From contig NZ_JOID01000003.1 of the NCBI RefSeq assembly GCF_000719865.1, positions 62,001-126,000 on the forward strand: a stretch of DNA of 64,000 nt, in the 5' to 3' direction. The stretch is from Streptomyces albus subsp. albus. Its GTDB lineage: Bacteria; Actinomycetota; Actinomycetes; Streptomycetales; Streptomycetaceae. Below, piece by piece: positions 54,314 to 64,000 of the stretch; positions within the stretch are counted from its first letter, which is position 1, and every line of letters begins with the position of its first letter. The position numbers and the translations under genes are program-made. The notes below the pieces were generated by a model. That model did not search any database, was not told where the DNA came from, and was given only the letters and a program-made list of their open reading frames with translations.

Positions 54314-54340
54314 CTGGCACTCACCACCGGCGAGTGCCAA
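54314..54340 (+). promoter_or_regulatory. CIRCE operator 2 (HrcA site)
   Basis: CTGGCACTC - 9 bp - GAGTGCCAA, a second, slightly diverged CIRCE just after the promoter -10. Confidence 0.9.
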
Positions 54341-54439
54341 CACAGCGACGGGCAGGTCCGGCACCCGCGACGACGGATTTACCCGGTCGCCACCTCAGAC
54401 AGTTAACCCCGTGAGATCTCCGAAGGGGGAGGTCGGATC

Positions 54440-54748
54440 GTGACGACCGCCAGCTCCAAGGTTGCCATCAAGCCGCTCGAGGACCGCATCGTGGTCCAGC
54501 CGCTCGACGCCGAACAGACCACGGCTTCCGGCCTGGTCATCCCGGACACCGCCAAGGAGAAGCCCCAGGAGGGCGTCGTCCTTGCCGTCGGCCCGGGCCG
54601 CTTCGAGGACGGCAACCGTCTTCCGCTCGACGTTTCCGTCGGCGATGTCGTGCTCTACAGCAAGTACGGCGGCACCGAGGTGAAGTACAGCGGCGAGGAG
54701 TACCTCGTCCTCTCGGCTCGCGACGTGCTCGCGATCGTCGAGAAGTAA
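54440..54748 (+). CDS. groES: Co-chaperonin GroES
   Basis: 10-kDa lid of the chaperonin. The 102-aa product has [35 protein letters not shown], and [13 protein letters not shown], ending VLAIVEK. GTG start ([15 protein letters not shown]). In an operon with groEL1, preceded by two CIRCE operators. Confidence 0.98.
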   Translation: MTTASSKVAIKPLEDRIVVQPLDAEQTTASGLVIPDTAKEKPQEGVVLAVGPGRFEDGNRLPLDVSVGDVVLYSKYGGTEVKYSGEEYLVLSARDVLAIVEK

Positions 54749-54766
54749 TTCACCCAGCAATTCTGA

Positions 54767-56467
<1,701 letters not shown>

Positions 56468-56560
56468 CGCGACCGGAGACCCGGGCCGCTCGCGCCGGGC
56501 GGTCCGGACCGCGCGGTTCCGGCCGGCTCCGGCCGGATGGACGAAGCGCACGAAGCGTAC

Positions 56561-56592
56561 GAAGCCGGCGCCCCGCTGGGGGCGCCGGCTTC
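56561..56592 (+). terminator. Terminator after groEL1
   Basis: A perfect 14-bp stem (56561-56574 with 56579-56592) with a 4-base loop GCTG. It lies 93 bp after the groEL1 stop and between convergent genes, so it may act in both directions. Confidence 0.7.
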
Positions 56593-56689
56593 GGCGGTCC
56601 GGGAGGCCGGGGGGACCCGGCCGCGGGCTCACGGCCCCGGGCGCGTAACGCCCTTGCTCCGTCCCGGGGTTCCGGGTGCGGCGCAGCCG

Positions 56690-57463
56690 TCACCGCGGGC
56701 CGTACTTGCGTCCCGTACGGGAGCTGATCCCGCCCAGCATGTTGCGCGGCGCGAGCTTCAGCAGTCCCGTGAGGGTCTTGTAGCGGGGGTCCGGAACGCT
56801 CAGCGACTTGCCGCGTTCCAGGTCCTTTATCGCGGCCTCGACCAGCCGGTCCGCGTCCAGCCACATCCAGCCGGGGATGTTGTCCGTCCCCATGCCGGCC
56901 CGCTCGTGGAACTCCGTCCGCACGAAGCCGGGGCACAGGGCCATCAGCCGCACCCCCGACCCGGCGAGATCGTGGGCCACGCCCTGGGTGAACTGCACGA
57001 CCCACGCCTTGCTGGCGCCGTACGTCCCGCGCGGGACGAACGCCGCCACGGACGCCACGTTGATCACACCGCCCCGGCCCCGGTTCCGCATCCCGGCGAC
57101 GGCCGTGTACGTCAGGCGCAGCACCGCCTCGCAGTGGACCTTGAGCATGGTCAGCTCGTCCTCCACGGGCACGTCGAGGAAGGAGCCGCGGTTGCCGAAC
57201 CCGGCGTTGTTGACCAGCAGGTCGACCGGGTGCTTCCGGTCCTCCAGCCGGGTCCCCACCGCCTCGATCCCCTCCTCGGTTGAGAGGTCGGCGGACAGGA
57301 CGTCCACCTCGATGCCGTGCCGGTCGTGCAACTCGGTGGCCTGTTCGCGGAGCCGCTTCTCGTCGCGCGCCACCAGCACCAGATGGTGGCCGTCGGCGGC
57401 GAGCCGCCGGGCGAAGGCCGCACCGATGCCCGCCGTGGCTCCCGTAATCAACGCAGTCGTCAT
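56690..57463 (-). CDS. Short-chain dehydrogenase/reductase
   Basis: A 257-aa NAD(P)-dependent oxidoreductase of the SDR classical type. It has TGATAGIGAAFARRLAADGH (cofactor site), LVNNAGFGNRG, and the catalytic Ser...Tyr-x3-Lys in VASVAAF...GTYGASKAWV. Substrate unknown. ATG 57463 starts MTTALITG. A TACCGT-like -10 six bases upstream suggests another leaderless message. Confidence 0.9.
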   Translation of the reverse strand: MTTALITGATAGIGAAFARRLAADGHHLVLVARDEKRLREQATELHDRHGIEVDVLSADLSTEEGIEAVGTRLEDRKHPVDLLVNNAGFGNRGSFLDVPVEDELTMLKVHCEAVLRLTYTAVAGMRNRGRGGVINVASVAAFVPRGTYGASKAWVVQFTQGVAHDLAGSGVRLMALCPGFVRTEFHERAGMGTDNIPGWMWLDADRLVEAAIKDLERGKSLSVPDPRYKTLTGLLKLAPRNMLGGISSRTGRKYGPR

Positions 57464-57698
57464 ACGCGCACGGTATCCGGCGCCGTCGACGGCCGCCGTG
57501 CCGCTCCTCACCTTCCGGGTCCCCGGCTTCCGCTTCCACCGCCCGGGGGTTGGGGGAGTACCGCCCCGCGAAGTCGGCCTGATGGGCCCCCGGGCCCCCG
57601 GGCCGGGGGCCGCGGCCGTCAACTGCTGTGCGGCCGTGTCCATTTGGCGCAGACCCACCCGAAGCGCGCGGCGCGGGGCGGCGCGTGGCCCGGCCCGG

Positions 57699-58379
57699 TC
57701 AGCGGACGGCGGCCCGCCGCAGGGCTGTCTCGCGGGACTCCGGGTGCAGGGCGTCGCCCGCGGCGAGGATGCGCGGAAGCAGCCCGGGTTCGAGGGTCAG
57801 GGCCCGGAAGAGAAAGGAGACCGTGACCTCGTGGTCCGGCCGGTGCTCGACGGTGACGGTGTCCCCGGCCCGGATGGAACCCGGCCGGAGGACCCGGAAA
57901 TACGCGCCCGGGACGGCGGCCCGCATGAAGGTCTTGATCCAGCCCCGGCCGTCCGCCGTCGGCAGCAGCCCGGCGCCGCCCAGATGTCCGGCGAAGGTGC
58001 GGCAGGGGACGCGCGTGCCGCTGACCTCCAGCACGAGGTCCGGGCCGACCCGCCAGCGCTCGCCGATGAGGGCGGCGTTGACGTCCACCCCGGTGGTGGT
58101 CAGGTTCTCGCCGAAGACGCCGCCCGGGAGCGTGGCGCCGAGTTCGGCCTCCCAGCGGTCCAGGTCCTCGCGGGCGTAGGCGTACACCGCCTGGTGCTCG
58201 CCGCCGTGGAAGCGCCGGTCGCACACCGCGTCCCCGGCGAGCCCGCTGCCGCCCGGGCCCCGGGGGTCGGGCGCCGCCACGGCCACCGGTCCCGCGGCGG
58301 GCCGCTTGCCGATGCCGGTGAGCCGCTGGTCCCGGCCGGAGGGGCGCGGGCGGCCGGTGTTCACGGAGAGAAGGCGCAT
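57699..58379 (-). CDS. MOSC-domain protein (YiiM-like)
   Basis: A 226-aa protein with MRLLSVNTGRPRP, DRRFHGGEHQAVYAYAREDLDRWEAELG, GVFGENLTTTGVDV, and the MOSC signature LEVSGTRVPCRTFAGHL containing the Cys. MOSC proteins handle molybdenum cofactor-linked sulfur or reduce N-hydroxylated compounds. ATG 58379 selected. Separate unit between the SDR gene and the WhiB-family gene. Confidence 0.9.
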   Translation of the reverse strand: MRLLSVNTGRPRPSGRDQRLTGIGKRPAAGPVAVAAPDPRGPGGSGLAGDAVCDRRFHGGEHQAVYAYAREDLDRWEAELGATLPGGVFGENLTTTGVDVNAALIGERWRVGPDLVLEVSGTRVPCRTFAGHLGGAGLLPTADGRGWIKTFMRAAVPGAYFRVLRPGSIRAGDTVTVEHRPDHEVTVSFLFRALTLEPGLLPRILAAGDALHPESRETALRRAAVR

Positions 58380-58577
58380 GGGTACGGAGGGGAGCGGCCG
58401 CCCGTACCCGCGTCCGTGCCCGCGCTCGTGCCCGCGCTCGTGCCGTCGGACGGGGTGAGGCCGCACCGTCCGCTCGTCTGTCGTGCGCGTCGTCATGAAG
58501 TTCGGCTGCCCCGGTCCGTCCCGGTCAACCACGGCGGCCGGCGCGTCGGCCCGCCCGGGCCCGCCGGCGGCCCGTGG

Positions 58578-58907
58578 TCACCGGGCCTGCTCCTGGTACC
58601 CGGGCGCCTGTCCGGAGGGGACGAGCCGGCTGCGGGCCCGGCCCATCAGTTCCTCCCGTTCGTCCTCGGTCAGGCCGCCCCACACGCCGTACGGCTCCCG
58701 CACCGTCAGCGCGTGCGCCGCGCACTGGGAGCGGACGGGGCAGCGCATGCAGACCTCCTTGGCCGAGTTCTCCCGCGCGCTCCGGGCCGCCCCGCGTTCG
58801 CCCTCCGGGTGGAAGAAGAGCGAGCTGTCGACCCCGCGGCAGGCGGCCAGCAGCTGCCAGTCCCACAGATCGGCGTTGGGTCCGGGAAGGCGGGAGAAAT
58901 CTGCCAT
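58578..58907 (-). CDS. WhiB-family iron-sulfur transcription factor
   Basis: A 109-aa Wbl protein with the four Fe-S cysteines Cys23, Cys53, Cys56 and Cys62 (CxxC in VCMRCPVRSQC), and the GVWGGLTEDERE turn followed by a basic segment. Wbl proteins sense NO and redox and work with sigma factors. The family member cannot be fixed from this sequence alone. It is divergent from bldM, and a 24-bp imperfect tandem repeat lies just upstream. Confidence 0.93.
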   Translation of the reverse strand: MADFSRLPGPNADLWDWQLLAACRGVDSSLFFHPEGERGAARSARENSAKEVCMRCPVRSQCAAHALTVREPYGVWGGLTEDEREELMGRARSRLVPSGQAPGYQEQAR

Positions 58908-58962
58908 GGCTCGTCTCCTCGGGAGGTACCGGTATGGCGTGAGGGCCGGGGTGGCCACGGCC

Positions 58963-59010
58963 GGAGGTGCCCGCGACCGCGCGTTCGTGAGTGCCCACGA
59001 CCGCACGTTC
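58963..59010 (-). repeat. Two imperfect 24-bp tandem repeats upstream of wbl
   Basis: Copy 1 (58963-58986) and copy 2 (58987-59010) share TGCCC-CGACCGC-CGTTC. They differ at five positions. They lie about 56-103 bp before the wbl start, suitable for a regulator binding as adjacent dimers. Confidence 0.7.
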
Positions 59011-59137
59011 GATGTGTAACCACCTGAAAATATTACTCATGGAAAATCTAGCCACACTCGTCAGCAAAGCGGTATCAATGCCACCAAATAGGGCATAGTC
59101 CGTCCGGAGCCCCCGGCCGGAGCCGGGGGCCGGGGCC

Positions 59138-59165
59138 CGTAACTCTTTCGGGTGACCATCGTTGA
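59138..59165 (+). promoter_or_regulatory. Sigma-BldN-type promoter of bldM
   Basis: -35 CGTAAC (59138-59143), 16-bp spacer, -10 CGTTGA (59160-59165), matching the hexamers reported for sigma-BldN promoters in Streptomyces. The predicted start is about 115 bp before bldM. Confidence 0.85.
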
Positions 59166-59288
59166 AAGTGCGGAGGCGGTTGACGCCGCGAACAGCCGGG
59201 CGGTGCCCGGCCCGCGGCCGCCGCCCAGGTGACGACTACGTACAGCCTGGAGGCTCAAGGTGACGCGCATCAGCTGCGGAGGGCGGCC

Positions 59289-59900
59289 ATGACATCCGTC
59301 CTCGTCTGCGACGACTCCCCGCTTGCCCGAGAGGCGCTGCGCCGGGCGGTAGCCACCGTGCCCGGCGTCGAGCGCGTGACGACGGCCGCCAACGGCGAGG
59401 AAGTCCTCCGCCGCTGGGGCGCCGACCGTTCGGACCTGATCCTGATGGACGTCCGGATGCCCGGCCTCGGCGGCGTCGAGACCGTGCGCCGGCTGCTCTC
59501 GGCCGACCCCGGCGCCCGGATCATCATGCTCACGGTCGCCGAGGACCTCGACGGCGTCGCCCTCGCGGTGGCCGCCGGCGCCCGGGGCTATCTGCACAAG
59601 GACGCCTCCCGCGCCGAGCTGCGGGCCACCGTCACCCAGGCGCTCGCCGACCCCACCTGGCGGCTGGCCCCGCGCCGGCTGCGCTCGGCCGAGATGGGCG
59701 CCGCCCCCACCCTCACCGCCCGCGAGATCCAGGTGCTGGAGGGCATGAGCCACGGCCGCTCCAACGCCGAGATCGGCCGTGAGCTGTTCCTCTCCGAGGA
59801 CACGGTCAAGACCCACGCCCGCCGGCTGTTCAAGAAGCTGGGAGCCTCCGACCGCGCCCACGCCGTCGCCCTCGGCTTCCGCTGGGGCCTGGTTCGCTAG
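59289..59900 (+). CDS. bldM: Developmental response regulator BldM
   Basis: A 203-aa NarL/FixJ-type regulator required for aerial hyphae. N-terminal receiver (1-120; MTSVLVCDDSPLAREALRRAV, LILMDVRMPGLGG with the Asp site, HKDASRAEL) and C-terminal LuxR HTH (LTAREIQVLEGMSHGRSNAEIG). The sequence and length match the streptomycete protein. ATG at 59289 follows GGAGGG; the upstream in-frame GTG would add 20 residues. Preceded by a sigma-BldN promoter. Confidence 0.96.
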   Translation: MTSVLVCDDSPLAREALRRAVATVPGVERVTTAANGEEVLRRWGADRSDLILMDVRMPGLGGVETVRRLLSADPGARIIMLTVAEDLDGVALAVAAGARGYLHKDASRAELRATVTQALADPTWRLAPRRLRSAEMGAAPTLTAREIQVLEGMSHGRSNAEIGRELFLSEDTVKTHARRLFKKLGASDRAHAVALGFRWGLVR

Positions 59901-60068
59901 TGCGCCACAGCGGGGGAACGACGGTCCTCGCCCGTCCCCGGCGGGCGAGGCGGCGCACCGCCGGAACGCGGGGCGAGGGGAGTCACATCCCGGTTTCGCG
60001 CGGGCTGCCGCATCCTTGGAGACATGAACTTCCTCGGGGACGGCTCGGTCGGGGGGAGGGCGCGCGAC

Positions 60069-60761
60069 ATGACAGCCGGCGCACCTGCTCATAACGCTTC
60101 GGTGCACAAGTGCGGAGGCGGTGCGCCGCACGGTCCGGGGCCAAGGCACCATGGACCGATGCGTGACACCGAGAAGCCGGGTTCCCCCGTGGCCGGAGGC
60201 CCGGGGGGGATCGGCGCACTCGTCCGGCGCGCGGCCGACGGTGACGAACGGGCCACCGGTGATCTCCTCGCCCAGGTGCACCCGCTCGCGCTGCGCTACT
60301 GCCGCACCCGGCTCTCGCGGCTGCCCGGCGACGCCCGGCACTTCGTCGACGACCTGGCGCAGGAGGTCTGCCTGGCGGTGCTGTGCGCGCTGCCCCGGTA
60401 CCGCGACACCGGCCGGCCCTTCGAGGCCTTCGTCTTCGCCATCGCCCAGCACAAGGTCGCCGACCTGCAGCGGGCCGCGATGCGCGGGCCCGGCTCCACG
60501 GCCGTGCCCTCGGACCAGATGCCGGAGCAGCCGGACGACTCCCTGGGCCCGGAGGAGCGGGCGCTGCTGAGCAGCGACGCCGAATGGGCCAAGAAGCTCC
60601 TCGCGAACCTCCCGCACCACCAGCGCGAGCTGGTGCTGCTGCGGGTCGCCGTCGGGCTGACGGCCGAGGAGACCGGGCATCTGCTCGGCATGTCGCCGGG
60701 GGCCGTACGGGTCGCCCAGCACCGTGCGCTGAGCCGTCTGCGGGCCCTGGCCGAGCAGTAG
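60069..60761 (+). CDS. shbA: ECF/SigD-like sigma factor, probable ShbA
   Basis: A 230-aa group-4 sigma factor. Region 2: [49 protein letters not shown]; region 4: [44 protein letters not shown], both complete. Position next to bldM and guaB and high conservation fit ShbA, which in S. griseus transcribes the main sigma gene hrdB. The assignment is from memory and context. ATG 60069 has a strong GGGGAGGG; ATG 60159 would give a shorter protein. Confidence 0.8.
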   Translation: MTAGAPAHNASVHKCGGGAPHGPGPRHHGPMRDTEKPGSPVAGGPGGIGALVRRAADGDERATGDLLAQVHPLALRYCRTRLSRLPGDARHFVDDLAQEVCLAVLCALPRYRDTGRPFEAFVFAIAQHKVADLQRAAMRGPGSTAVPSDQMPEQPDDSLGPEERALLSSDAEWAKKLLANLPHHQRELVLLRVAVGLTAEETGHLLGMSPGAVRVAQHRALSRLRALAEQ

Positions 60762-62459
<1,698 letters not shown>

Positions 62460-62532
62460 CCGCTGCCGCTCACCGGCGCCCGCACGGGGTCGGCGATACT
62501 GGGACGGCAGACCGAACTGGGAAGGGCCAATT

Positions 62533-63657
62533 GTGACTGAGATCGAGATCGGGCGCGGCAAGCGCGGCCGGAGGGCGTACGCGTTCGACGACATCGCCGT
62601 GGTGCCGAGCCGGCGCACCCGCGACCCGAAGGAGGTCTCGATCGCCTGGCAGATCGACGCCTACCGGTTCGAGCTGCCGTTCCTTGCCGCCCCGATGGAC
62701 TCGGTGGTCTCCCCGGCCACCGCCATCCGGATCGGCGAGCTGGGCGGCCTGGGCGTGCTCAACCTCGAAGGGCTGTGGACCCGCTACGACGACCCGGAGC
62801 CGCTGCTCGCCGAGATCGCGGAGCTGGACGAGCGCACCGCCACCCGCCGGATGCAGGAGATCTACGCGGCCCCGATCCGCGAGGAGCTGATCGGGCAGCG
62901 GATCAAGGAGGTGCGCGACTCCGGCGTCATCACCGCCGCCGCGCTCTCCCCGCAGCGCACCGCGCAGTTCTCCAAGGCCGTGGTGGACGCGGGCGTCGAC
63001 ATCTTCGTCATCCGCGGCACGACGGTCTCCGCCGAGCACGTGTCGGGGGCCGCCGAGCCGCTCAACCTCAAGCAGTTCATCTACGAGCTCGACGTGCCGG
63101 TGATCGTCGGCGGCTGCGCCACGTACACGGCCGCGCTGCACCTGATGCGGACCGGCGCGGCCGGTGTGCTGGTGGGCTTCGGCGGCGGCGCCGCGCACAC
63201 CACCCGCAACACGCTCGGCATCCAGGTGCCGATGGCCACCGCGGTCGCCGACGTGGCCGCCGCCCGCCGGGACTACCTCGACGAGTCCGGCGGCCGCTAC
63301 GTCCATGTCATCGCGGACGGCGGCGTGGGCTGGAGCGGCGATCTGCCGAAGGCCGTGGCCTGCGGCGCGGACGCGGTGATGATGGGCTCCCCGCTGGCAC
63401 GGGCGGAGGACGCCCCGGGCCGCGGCCACCACTGGGGCATGGAGGCCGTCCACGAGGACGTGCCGCGCGGCAAGGTCATGAACCTCGGCACGGTCGGCTC
63501 CACCGAGGAGATCCTGCTGGGCCCCTCGCACACCCCGGACGGCTCGATGAACTTCTTCGGCGCGCTGCGCCGGGCGATGGCCACCACCGGCTACTCCGAC
63601 CTCAAGGAGTTCCAGCGGGTCGAGGTGACGGTCGCGCCCTCGCGCCACGACCGCTGA
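62533..63657 (+). CDS. guaB3: IMPDH-family protein GuaB3, lacking the catalytic Cys
   Basis: A 374-aa paralogue of GuaB without CBS domains. The barrel is conserved (LAAPMDSVVSPATAIRIGELGG, DVFVIRGTTVSAEHV-like segment, IVGGCATYTAALHLM, ADGGVGWSGDLPKAVACGADAVMMGS). In the loop that carries the active Cys of GuaB (SICTTR) it reads AAHTTR, so Cys is replaced by His. Often found beside guaB in actinobacteria, enzyme role unclear. GTG start 62533. A perfect palindromic terminator follows. Confidence 0.93.
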   Translation: MTEIEIGRGKRGRRAYAFDDIAVVPSRRTRDPKEVSIAWQIDAYRFELPFLAAPMDSVVSPATAIRIGELGGLGVLNLEGLWTRYDDPEPLLAEIAELDERTATRRMQEIYAAPIREELIGQRIKEVRDSGVITAAALSPQRTAQFSKAVVDAGVDIFVIRGTTVSAEHVSGAAEPLNLKQFIYELDVPVIVGGCATYTAALHLMRTGAAGVLVGFGGGAAHTTRNTLGIQVPMATAVADVAAARRDYLDESGGRYVHVIADGGVGWSGDLPKAVACGADAVMMGSPLARAEDAPGRGHHWGMEAVHEDVPRGKVMNLGTVGSTEEILLGPSHTPDGSMNFFGALRRAMATTGYSDLKEFQRVEVTVAPSRHDR

Positions 63658-63696
63658 ACGCGCGGGCGGCCGGGCCCGGCCGCCGATGGTGCACAC

Positions 63697-63735
63697 CCCG
63701 AAGGCCCGGACCAGTCACTGGTCCGGGCCTTCGGG
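63697..63735 (+). terminator. Bidirectional 19-bp perfect hairpin terminator
   Basis: 63697-63715 is the exact reverse complement of 63717-63735 around a single centre base (63716). It lies between guaB3 and the convergent partial gene and should end both transcripts. Confidence 0.85.
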
Positions 63736-63781
63736 ATGATGCCGTGGGGTGCCGGGGCGTGCGCTCCGGTTCCCGGGTGGG

Positions 63782-64000
63782 TCAGCTGAACTTCTTGGTG
63801 AGGCTGAAGCCCGCCGCGCCGGAGAGGGCGTAGAAGAGGTAGTCGATGGCCTCCAGGTTCTCCTTCAGCGCCTGGTTGATGTCACCGAAGTGCTGGGTGA
63901 GGACCTCGAAGAAGCCCGGGGCGCCCGGGAAGTCGGCGAAGGCCATGGCCACGCCGAACACCTGGCCGAGGTAGACCCCCAGCAGGCCGAGAACGATGCC
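63782..64000 (-). CDS. Partial membrane protein (C-terminal part), unknown function
   Basis: Only the last 72 residues lie in the window; the start is beyond its right edge. The fragment has one hydrophobic segment (GIVLGLLGVYLGQVFGVAMAF), a charged loop (TQHFGDINQALKENLEAID) and a second weakly hydrophobic segment (YLFYALSGAAGFSLTKKFS, the C-terminus). No family was recognised. It is convergent with guaB3. Confidence 0.6.
   Translation of the reverse strand, partial: GIVLGLLGVYLGQVFGVAMAFADFPGAPGFFEVLTQHFGDINQALKENLEAIDYLFYALSGAAGFSLTKKFS

Larger units (their letters stand above)
58908..59288. other. Divergent wbl-bldM regulatory region
   Basis: A 381-bp spacer between divergent developmental genes. 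From left to right: a 24-bp imperfect tandem repeat (58963-59010), an AT-rich patch (59018-59095, the least GC-rich stretch of the area), a GC-rich inverted tract, and the sigma-BldN-type promoter. Part of the region is read through as spurious ORFs. Confidence 0.75.

Overview
The window is high-GC actinobacterial chromosome, almost certainly from a Streptomyces or close relative. The evidence is a GC-biased third codon position throughout, many GTG starts, a recognisable bldM, a WhiB-family gene, a predicted shbA-type sigma factor, and a gene order (secY ... rplQ, rplM-rpsI-glmM, coaA-glmS-acpS-nnr-alr-tsaE/B/D, groES-groEL1, bldM-guaB) typical of the conserved core of streptomycete chromosomes. 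I saw no insertion sequence, prophage, CRISPR array, tRNA or rRNA gene.

Layout. 1-8.4 kb: end of the S10/spc/alpha ribosomal supercluster (secY, adk, map, infA, rpmJ, rpsM, rpsK, rpsD, rpoA, rplQ, truA), all on +. 8.6-19 kb: accessory metabolism and regulation (VOC protein, proline iminopeptidase, a giant LuxR-family ATPase regulator, a membrane-anchored protein, an ABC-F ATPase, a DMT exporter diverging from a LysR regulator). 19-22 kb: rplM-rpsI-glmM, with a striking structured leader before rplM. 22-31.7 kb: cofactor and cell-wall precursor genes (coaA, glmS-acpS, NAD(P)HX repair, an L,D-transpeptidase, alr). 32.4-39.9 kb: an alpha/beta hydrolase, then tRNA t6A synthesis genes (tsaE, and tsaB-rimI-tsaD overlapping), interrupted by an iron-box-controlled small ORF and a catalytically degenerate L,D-transpeptidase homologue. 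40.1-46.0 kb: a lactate-utilisation regulon (divergent FadR-type regulator, lactate permease, lutABC). 46.3-50.9 kb: an accessory polymorphic-toxin island on the - strand. 51-58.4 kb: a THUMP-like methyltransferase, polysaccharide deacetylase, VOC protein, groES-groEL1 with two CIRCE operators, an SDR and a MOSC protein. 58.6-64 kb: a developmental and purine cluster (WhiB-family gene, bldM with a sigma-BldN promoter, predicted shbA, guaB, guaB3) and a partial membrane protein at the edge.

The most unusual part is the 46.3-50.9 kb island. It has a 593-aa protein whose C-terminus looks like a bacterial RNase-A-fold CDI toxin, an unrecognised lower-GC 175-aa gene in the immunity position, a detached 99-aa RNase-A-like module that lacks the N-terminal His segment, two WXG100/ESX-type proteins, and a CdiI_2-type immunity protein. 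All are tightly spaced and co-directional, like a toxin-immunity cassette delivered by a type VII secretion system encoded elsewhere.

Other points of interest are a pseudoknot-capable, mutually exclusive RNA fold before rplM, an iron box in front of a 71-aa ORF, an exact 51-bp duplication of the rpsD 3' end, a LuxR-family gene whose best-supported start codon is ATC, and an IMPDH paralogue without the catalytic cysteine. All family assignments come from reading the sequence and from memory; no database search was run.
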